Assembly: GCF_001298525.1 (NCBI RefSeq)
Contig: NZ_CP012678.1
Span: forward strand, 2,232,001 to 2,296,000
From: Psychrobacter urativorans
Lineage (GTDB): Bacteria > Pseudomonadota > Gammaproteobacteria > Pseudomonadales > Moraxellaceae
DNA: 64,000 nt
Direction of reading: 5' to 3'
In this document: piece by piece, positions 58,896-64,000 of the stretch
Layout of the letters: each line of letters begins with the position of its first letter
Position numbering within the stretch: position 1 is the first letter of the stretch
Position numbers and translations under genes: made by a program
The notes under the pieces: model-generated
Database searches by the model: none
What the model saw: the letters and a program-made list of their open reading frames with translations, nothing else
What the model was told of the DNA's origin: nothing

Positions 58896-61561
58896 GACCC
58901 CGCGCCGTTATCAAATACCCAGCACTTTACTGTTTTTGCTTTATACACTGCACTTGATACCGCCACATTGGAATCTATGAATTTGTGCTTGCGGCTAGAT
59001 TTAAGTAGTCGTTTCATTTCAGTCTGTTCTGGCAGACGCTGACCTTCTTGCTGCGCGATTTTGTAAAACGCTGGTAAATTAATGGCGATTTGCTTGCGGT
59101 CAGCTGGGTAGTGGTTCATGTCACAGTTGCCCAATGTGTCCATGTATTCGTAAATCTCCCAGAATTGCTCAACAAGTGGATGATCATTAGACAGTCTTGC
59201 CACGCGCTGCTCTGACATTGCAATCAATGTACTTTTGGCTGTTTTGGCTTGTGTTTCTGTCATGACGTCTTCTAATACGTGCATGTGTAAACAGTCAACC
59301 ATCGCTGCTATCTGTGCGTGATTTAGCGCGATACGAGTATGGGTGATGCCAGCTGCGTGGTAAAAGGCTTCGTAGACACGCACCTTTTCTTTGTAAGTCT
59401 GCAAAATGGCTTCTTCATTCCGAATGGCTTTGACCATAAATTGACTGGTCACATCGAGCGGTATGCGGTCAAGCTCGTCGACAATGTGTTTACCGGCTAA
59501 GGTTTGACCTTCACGGGTTAAACGGATATGTAGCAGTCGGGTAAGCATGGCTTCAGAGGCTTGAATAGGCTCGTTTTGGCTAATCATAATGGCTGCCCTA
59601 AACGGTGGAGAGTATGTATCGTTACCGTTATTCTTTACACCACGACTGCGAATGCTGCGACCATTGAAAGCGTCTTTTAACTGATCCCATTCAAACTTTG
59701 AGTAAGATTGTTTGCCGTCTTGGTCGTTACGGTCGCCCTCAATAAGTGCTATCGGCATGTTGGATACTTGGGCGAACTCACGATAGATAGCGACTGATGT
59801 GGCTTTTGACGGGTCAAAGCCTTCGTAGTCTTCACGACCTGACAACCGCCATAAAAATTCTAGTAAGCGTGATTTACCTGCACCGGCTTGACCGACCAAT
59901 TCAAAGAAGGGATAACTGCGATCTATACCGCGTATCTGTTCAGCAAAGTAGGTGCCCAGCCACCACGCCATAACGACGGTGCCATAGTCACCGCGCACCT
60001 GATTGAATTTTGACCACCAGTCGAATGATGGCTTGTCTTTGGTGTTCAATTGCATGATTGGGGAGTTTGCCAATGACTTGACTTCAAGGCGACCTAACTT
60101 AAAGTAGTCTTGATTGTTGATAGCGACGGATTTGCCTTTGTGTACGGCGACATCATTAAAAATGTACGCGCCAAGCTCTTTGCTGTAGCCAATAAAGTCG
60201 GTGGTTTTTACTTCTTTGAGGGCTTCAGTCTGATGACGCATGATGATATCAAGCTGACCGGCTGCGCCTGTCCAGAACACACCGGCATATACTGATAGCA
60301 GACGCGGCTTAAATTTGGATGGACTGGATAACTGGTCGCCTGTGATGGTGGTGGTGACATCGCCTTTTGCGGTACTGACGCGCATAAAATACCAAGACTC
60401 GTCAGTGATTTCGTTACGCTGAAAATAAAGTGCTTCAAGCTTGGCGTTGCATAGTTCGGTGACAGTACTGCAGCTCTTAACAAACTCTGGCATCTGCTCA
60501 TCAATGTCCGTTAAGTCACTGACAGATTCAAGGTAAGTGCCGACTTGATGCTTTTCTACACCGATACAAGTTGATAATGCTTTGGTATCTAGCTCAAACC
60601 ACCAAGTCCGGTAGTTGTATTCGAAATAAAAGCTGGTGCGCTTGGTGTGCATATACATGATGACAGCCGCTTGCATGGCTGATGTGGCAGTCAGTAGGTC
60701 TCCAAAATAGCTATAGTTATCAATGTGTTCAGGTGTGAGACGACCCATTTCATGTAGGTCGTTCCAGTCCAGCTGACGGTGCTTCTCATAAGGAGCCTGA
60801 GCTGCCACGCAGTCAAAGCCAATGTCGGTCGCGGCTTTTACACAGCGATGGATACCATCTTTACCTGCCTTGTCATTGTCGAACGCCCAGACCAGTTTGG
60901 GCAGAGTATGTTTAGCTTTGGCGTATTGGCTTTTGAGCTCATAAAGGCTGTGCTCAGGGAAGTTCGTGCAGCTGATGCTACTGACGGCATCAATGCCATG
61001 CTCGGCAAGCGCGATAGCATCAAAAATACCTTCGGTTATCCAAATCTCAGTCGGCATCTGGGTATTAGCTGGGTGCCACCACCAGTAACCCTTTACTTCA
61101 TAGCCATACTTGATGTTTGCCTTACGCGGGAATCTATCGGCTTGGTCAATGATGCGCTCCCACCAACCGCCATTTGGCAGTTGGAAACGAATGGTTGCTG
61201 ATGACAGATTTAAATCGCGATTAAAATACAGCTCTTGGCTATAGCTGCCTTTGACTGGCTTGATACTCAGACCGCGCCCTTCGTTTAGGTAGGCATCAGC
61301 GGCGGCATTGGGGCTGATATCCGTTTGCTTATACGTCGCTGACCAGTCGGTAAAAAGGTCGGTAAAGAGGTCTTTTACATGGACTTCCATGCCGCATTTA
61401 TTTAAGCGACCGCACTTGACGACGCGGGGTGTGCTGGAGTGAGTGAATAAAGATTTTTTACTGCAATCTGGGCAACGACCCTCTCTAAGCCAGTCGCCAC
61501 TTACTTTGAATCCGTAGTCCGATATCAGGCGGTCTACGACTTTGTCATTAATTCGTGTCAT
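58892..61561 (-). CDS. element primase-helicase (zinc finger, Toprim, DUF927-type ATPase)
   Basis: An 889-residue replication protein. Cys30/33/50/56 form a primase-type zinc ribbon. A Toprim domain follows (WITEGIFDAIALAEHG with Glu177; LVWAFDNDKAGKDG with the DxD at 228-230). A C-terminal P-loop ATPase (about 540-750) has GQAGAGKSRLLEF near 560, PIALIEGDRN and AAIMISQNEPIQASEAMLTR, as in DUF927/D5-like helicases. This is the layout of self-replicating satellites and plasmid primases. TAGGTAATATC precedes the ATG. It starts the coupled leftward operon. Confidence 0.92.
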   Translation of the reverse strand: MTRINDKVVDRLISDYGFKVSGDWLREGRCPDCSKKSLFTHSSTPRVVKCGRLNKCGMEVHVKDLFTDLFTDWSATYKQTDISPNAAADAYLNEGRGLSIKPVKGSYSQELYFNRDLNLSSATIRFQLPNGGWWERIIDQADRFPRKANIKYGYEVKGYWWWHPANTQMPTEIWITEGIFDAIALAEHGIDAVSSISCTNFPEHSLYELKSQYAKAKHTLPKLVWAFDNDKAGKDGIHRCVKAATDIGFDCVAAQAPYEKHRQLDWNDLHEMGRLTPEHIDNYSYFGDLLTATSAMQAAVIMYMHTKRTSFYFEYNYRTWWFELDTKALSTCIGVEKHQVGTYLESVSDLTDIDEQMPEFVKSCSTVTELCNAKLEALYFQRNEITDESWYFMRVSTAKGDVTTTITGDQLSSPSKFKPRLLSVYAGVFWTGAAGQLDIIMRHQTEALKEVKTTDFIGYSKELGAYIFNDVAVHKGKSVAINNQDYFKLGRLEVKSLANSPIMQLNTKDKPSFDWWSKFNQVRGDYGTVVMAWWLGTYFAEQIRGIDRSYPFFELVGQAGAGKSRLLEFLWRLSGREDYEGFDPSKATSVAIYREFAQVSNMPIALIEGDRNDQDGKQSYSKFEWDQLKDAFNGRSIRSRGVKNNGNDTYSPPFRAAIMISQNEPIQASEAMLTRLLHIRLTREGQTLAGKHIVDELDRIPLDVTSQFMVKAIRNEEAILQTYKEKVRVYEAFYHAAGITHTRIALNHAQIAAMVDCLHMHVLEDVMTETQAKTAKSTLIAMSEQRVARLSNDHPLVEQFWEIYEYMDTLGNCDMNHYPADRKQIAINLPAFYKIAQQEGQRLPEQTEMKRLLKSSRKHKFIDSNVAVSSAVYKAKTVKCWVFDNGAGS

Positions 61562-61586
61562 GATATTACCTAGTTTTTTAAGTGAA

Positions 61587-61931
61587 TTAAGCGATTTGGT
61601 TGGCTTGTTGAATAATCTTCTGGACTTCTTCCATCCAGTATTCGCTACCAGTCACTGCCTTAAATGTTTTGGCTAACTCTTTTAAGTAGCGTTCTGAAAA
61701 TGCACATAACGATATGAGTACATCAGTATGCTTTTTATCATGATCTTCTTGAGCTTCATGCTCTCTTAACACGCGTTTACGTCCTAGATATTCTTGTTTA
61801 TGGGCATGAGCCGCTGTGGCAAACACTTCACACAGTGCGGCTCTAGTATCTGTTGACAGGTTTAATAGGTGATTAGACTGTGAGTGCGTCGGTAAAGACA
61901 TGACGGGTGATTGGGTATTTGATTTAGACAT
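61587..61931 (-). CDS. hypothetical element protein, 114 aa
   Basis: Unrecognised soluble protein, helical, with a charged centre (QEYLGRKRVLREHEAQEDHD). AAGGATAACC precedes the ATG. Its start context (61921-61937) is identical over 17 nt to that of the RHH gene at 62637, covering the first four codons (MSKS) and five bases before. It lies between the Ogr/Delta gene and the primase gene. Confidence 0.65.
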   Translation of the reverse strand: MSKSNTQSPVMSLPTHSQSNHLLNLSTDTRAALCEVFATAAHAHKQEYLGRKRVLREHEAQEDHDKKHTDVLISLCAFSERYLKELAKTFKAVTGSEYWMEEVQKIIQQANQIA

Positions 61932-61942
61932 CGTGGTTATCC

Positions 61943-62167
61943 TTATCTGGTTAATGCCGCCGCAATTTCAGGATTGGGGCGTAGGCTGGGTTGTAACTGT
62001 TGACTGATTTCTATCGTTACTTTGGATGAAAATAAACACTCTGGATTTTGGCAAGCGGCTACCAGTTGCTTGGTTAATGCGCTGAATGTAACGTGTCCTT
62101 TGGTGCGCATTCTGCCATTGCAGTGTGGGCAGTTTATATATGCTGACGGTCTAGTAGGGCTTGCCAT
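61943..62167 (-). CDS. Ogr/Delta-like zinc finger activator
   Basis: A 74-residue protein with the Ogr/Delta pattern: INCPHCNGRMRTKGHVTFS ... AACQNPECLFSSKVTIEISQ, four Cys holding zinc. In P2 and P4 phages Ogr and Delta bind upstream of late promoters and the RNA polymerase alpha subunit. It indicates a P2-related phage or a P4-like satellite able to hijack a P2-type helper. Confidence 0.9.
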   Translation of the reverse strand: MASPTRPSAYINCPHCNGRMRTKGHVTFSALTKQLVAACQNPECLFSSKVTIEISQQLQPSLRPNPEIAAALTR

Positions 62168-62186
62168 GAGGTCTCCAGTTAGATAC

Positions 62187-62441
62187 TTAATTAACGGTGA
62201 ATTTACCGCCAGGAAAATGGTAATTCACAGTTGGTATGATTATTTGCTGTGGCTTAAACTGATTTTGACGATGGTTGATAATGACTTGCTCAGACATTTC
62301 TGATACGAATAGGCGTACCGCAGTGGCTTGCTGCCCAATATCCCGCAACCTCATGGCTTCTAAAAAGGCATCTAGCTCTTTTTGATTCATGTAGCCGTAT
62401 AGGCGATGGTCGCGGACGTTGTCCCAGTTTTTATGTGACAT
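62187..62441 (-). CDS. hypothetical element protein, 84 aa
   Basis: Family not recognised. The ATG at 62441 has AGGAG 7 nt upstream and overlaps the RHH gene end by 11 nt; longer readings up to 62528 would run through that gene. The chain MSHKNWDNVRDHRLYGYMN... is helical at first, and ends VNYHFPGGKFTVN. Confidence 0.7.
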   Translation of the reverse strand: MSHKNWDNVRDHRLYGYMNQKELDAFLEAMRLRDIGQQATAVRLFVSEMSEQVIINHRQNQFKPQQIIIPTVNYHFPGGKFTVN

Positions 62442-62637
62442 TGTTCTTCTCCTCGGTTTCAGCTTCAGGGTTAATAAGTGTTTTGAACTTTGCCATATAC
62501 TCAGCGTCGTCCTGCTGGTAATGATCAATGATTTCAGTCACTAAATGCTGTAGCTGCTGTCCCGAATGGAGCGCTTTGAATCGTAAATATTTGTGCTTAT
62601 CTTCAGGAATGCGCACAGATAAAGTGGATTTAGACAT
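62431..62637 (-). CDS. ribbon-helix-helix DNA-binding protein, 68 aa
   Basis: MSKSTLSVRIPEDKHKYLRF is the ribbon plus first helix of a CopG/Arc-like fold, followed by HSGQQLQHLVTEIIDHYQQD. An acidic tail ends it. GGAGACACC precedes the ATG. First gene of the leftward operon, divergent from the XRE repressor, so it is a candidate second regulator of the switch region. Confidence 0.82.
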   Translation of the reverse strand: MSKSTLSVRIPEDKHKYLRFKALHSGQQLQHLVTEIIDHYQQDDAEYMAKFKTLINPEAETEEKNNVT

Positions 62638-62680
62638 CGTGGTGTCTCCGAATAGTTATTAATGGATAATGCGTTTTTAT

Positions 62681-62748
62681 GTTAGATTGCTAACTATCTA
62701 GCAAGTTGACTAACAAATAGAATTATGACTTATCAAAATTGATAAGTC
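62681..62748. promoter_or_regulatory. divergent control region of the element with nested operators
   Basis: GACTTATCAA (62727-62736) and its complement (62739-62748) form a 22-bp palindrome with a 2-bp centre just before the XRE gene. To its left TTGCTA-N6-TAGCAA (62687-62704) is flanked by GTTAG and CTAAC. This is a dense repressor region of the phage-switch type. Confidence 0.65.
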
Positions 62749-62768
62749 AATGTTATAAGGTTATCAAT

Positions 62769-63110
62769 ATGAATAATAGCTCTCTCGAATTGATTTTACG
62801 TATTGGCATTCGTCTAACTGTCGAGCGTCAACGGTTAAATTTTACTCAGAAACATGTGTATAACGCTTTGGGTCTAGGTGCTGCAACGTTGTCGCGTTAT
62901 GAGAACGGACATGCTGCTCCTGATATGCTGCAAGCGCATGCGTTTGCAGCGCTCGGTTATGATATGCACTATGTATTAACTGGTCAGCGTATTGGTGAGT
63001 CGGCATCTGACTTGACTGAAAATGAAAGAACATGGCTTGAGCTATACCGTCAAGCTAATGATCCAAAGATGTTAATGAGATTGGTAAGAGCATTTATCGC
63101 TGCTGAATAG
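62769..63110 (+). CDS. XRE-family repressor
   Basis: A helix-turn-helix protein of 113 residues: RIGIRLTVERQRLNFTQKHV, ALGLGAATLSRYENGHAAPD (recognition helix) and an allele of the P2/phage repressor type with a C-terminal ENERTWLELYRQANDPKMLMRL helix. I chose ATG 62769, which follows AAGG and lies after the palindromic operator; the frame is open to 62739, inside the palindrome. It is divergent from the leftward replication operon, so it is probably the lysogenic regulator. Confidence 0.88.
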   Translation: MNNSSLELILRIGIRLTVERQRLNFTQKHVYNALGLGAATLSRYENGHAAPDMLQAHAFAALGYDMHYVLTGQRIGESASDLTENERTWLELYRQANDPKMLMRLVRAFIAAE

Positions 63111-63115
63111 ATAAA

Positions 63116-63146
63116 AAAAAGACCGCCATTGCTGACGGTCTTTTTA
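63116..63146. terminator. bidirectional terminator after the XRE gene
   Basis: AAAAAGACCG (63116-63125) pairs with CGGTCTTTTT (63136-63145). Confidence 0.9.
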
Positions 63147-63168
63147 CAGATTAGTTGGGATTTAAAAT

Positions 63169-63393
63169 TTACTCAGACAGCTTATAAAACCTTGCTGATG
63201 CTATATCAGTTACACTCGCAATATCTTTAAAAATTTGCTGCAAATGCTCAGGGGTGATGGGGTTGCTGTGGCTACTTGTACTACAAAGCTTAGCTAATGT
63301 TTCTGCATAGCAATGGATGCGATATAGTTCGTCTGCAACGGTTTTATTGTTATTGGTACTCATATTACTATCCGTTGTGATATGATTAGACAT
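63169..63393 (-). CDS. hypothetical element protein, 74 aa
   Basis: Unrecognised. Helical: KTVADELYRIHCYAETLAKL and HLQQIFKDIASVTDIA after a polar Asn/Thr-rich start. AGGAATTAATCAGT precedes the ATG, which overlaps the preceding gene's end by 8 nt. An in-frame ATG at 63363 is possible. Confidence 0.6.
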   Translation of the reverse strand: MSNHITTDSNMSTNNNKTVADELYRIHCYAETLAKLCSTSSHSNPITPEHLQQIFKDIASVTDIASARFYKLSE

Positions 63394-63592
63394 ACTGATT
63401 AATTCCTAAAGTTGATTGATTAAAAGAGTTAACTTTAATGAAATTAACAGTGGTTTTTCGAAAGGCAGATACTTCTTGGCGGGGGTTCTCTGCCTTTTTT
63501 ATTGCCTGCAATAATTGCAAGTGGCGATTTAGTAGCTGCTGACCACGCAGGTAAGTATTAATCACTTGAGTAGTGCAGGGGTTATTTTTCAT
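63386..63592 (-). CDS. hypothetical element protein, 68 aa
   Basis: Unrecognised basic protein (TYLRGQQLLNRHLQLLQAIK), helical at the N-terminus. AAGGAATACTAAAAG precedes the ATG, which overlaps the previous gene by 11 nt. Part of a coupled leftward set with the Arc-like gene. Confidence 0.58.
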   Translation of the reverse strand: MKNNPCTTQVINTYLRGQQLLNRHLQLLQAIKKAENPRQEVSAFRKTTVNFIKVNSFNQSTLGINQYV

Positions 63593-63797
63593 CTTTTAGT
63601 ATTCCTTGCAGATATTCGATAAGGTTTGGAATTTCATCGCTTGGAATAACAATGCTGGTAGTTTGCTCCATAGTTTCGTCCCAACGAATTTGCCTTTGCA
63701 TATTTACACCTAAGTAGATGCCGTGACCTAAATCTCTCATATTTAAGGTTTCTTCTATACGGTGACGCTTGCTGATATATTTATACCTTTTTTCCAT
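63582..63797 (-). CDS. hypothetical element protein, 71 aa
   Basis: Unrecognised. I chose ATG 63797 because AAGGAG lies 8 nt upstream; the frame is open to 63857 but that start has no such site. The chain MEKRYKYISKRHRIEETLNM ... VIPSDEIPNLIEYLQGIL is basic at first, with a helical end. It overlaps the Arc-like gene by 17 nt. Confidence 0.62.
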   Translation of the reverse strand: MEKRYKYISKRHRIEETLNMRDLGHGIYLGVNMQRQIRWDETMEQTTSIVIPSDEIPNLIEYLQGILKDEK

Positions 63798-63951
63798 TTT
63801 GACTCTCCTTCTGTTGTGTAAGCATAGCTTGCTCAAGTTGATAATTAACTTCTCCATTCAATGTTCGTTTGTTTATTTCTGCTTGCTTTTTAATCCATTC
63901 ATGCAATGAAGGGTCAAGAAAGCGTATCTTCATTTGGGGTTGCATCGACAT
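63781..63951 (-). CDS. Arc-like ribbon-helix-helix protein, 56 aa
   Basis: MKIRFLDPSLHEWIKKQAE and NKRTLNGEVNYQLEQAM match the Arc/Mnt repressor fold of phages (ribbon, then two helices). AAGGAGTATTT precedes the ATG at 63951; an in-frame ATG at 63945 and another at 63933 lie nearby. At 56 residues it is the usual Arc size. It is the first gene seen of a second leftward set and probably a repressor of the element. Confidence 0.82.
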   Translation of the reverse strand: MSMQPQMKIRFLDPSLHEWIKKQAEINKRTLNGEVNYQLEQAMLTQQKESQNGKKV

Positions 63952-64000
63952 AAATACTCCTTAGTGAACCACCGTAGTCCATTTATATAATTTAAACCAC

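Noticed and set aside
56563..64000. A second tRNA-Ser 3'-end repeat (attR) inside the window.
   Set aside because: I looked for CTCCGTCTCCGCCA-like sequence up to the right edge and found none; the element must extend further.

Overview
The window looks like a chromosomal segment of a gammaproteobacterium of the Moraxellaceae, most like Psychrobacter. This rests on moderate-to-low GC, the block pyrG-kdsA-eno-ftsB-ispD, the block purN-purM / AI-2E permease-hda, separate genes for isocitrate lyase and malate synthase G, and MKKLLL-type porins. The genus call is recognition from memory, not a database result.

Positions 1-10.6 kb hold an FMN-dependent lactate dehydrogenase (cut by the window edge), a DUF836 thioredoxin-fold protein, MtgA, a polyphosphate kinase with a long basic N-terminal tail, three small hydrophilic proteins in a row, MiaE and malate synthase G. 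Positions 10.6-14.8 kb hold two paralogous porins that share a promoter block and a leader of about 270 nt, flanking a DUF347 membrane protein. Positions 14.9-23.7 kb are the conserved pyrG-kdsA-eno-ftsB-ispD block, interrupted by a copper module: a Cys-less HMA-like protein, a copper chaperone and CopA. Next come a BLUF blue-light sensor with a C-terminal membrane helix, tRNA-Glu, a small membrane protein, RNase T, dihydroorotase, ArgG, a cytosolic YkuD enzyme, a nitroreductase-fold protein, a CYTH-CHAD triphosphatase, isocitrate lyase and a LysR regulator.

Positions 36-56.5 kb carry purN-purM, an AI-2E permease, Hda, a DUF2057 protein, Dps, a YcxB-like protein, SerS, Tkt, a broken AT-rich gene, YceI, a NERD protein, an aldehyde/alcohol dehydrogenase cluster with DUF779, a PIF1-type helicase and a GAPDH-family enzyme.

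From tRNA-Ser (56563-56653) to the right edge lies an integrated element. It has a tyrosine integrase next to the tRNA, a translationally coupled row of small genes, a zinc-finger/Toprim/ATPase primase-helicase, an Ogr/Delta-type zinc finger, two ribbon-helix-helix proteins and a divergent XRE repressor with a palindromic operator. Together these suggest a P4-like phage satellite or a defective P2-like prophage. No virion genes are visible, and the far end lies outside the window.

The genes fit a strictly respiratory, acetate/lactate-using lifestyle: lactate dehydrogenase, ethanol/acetaldehyde oxidation, the glyoxylate shunt, gluconeogenic enolase, GAPDH-family enzyme and transketolase. There is also a polyphosphate theme (PPK1 and the CYTH-CHAD protein) and stress genes (Dps, hydrophilic small proteins, copper export).
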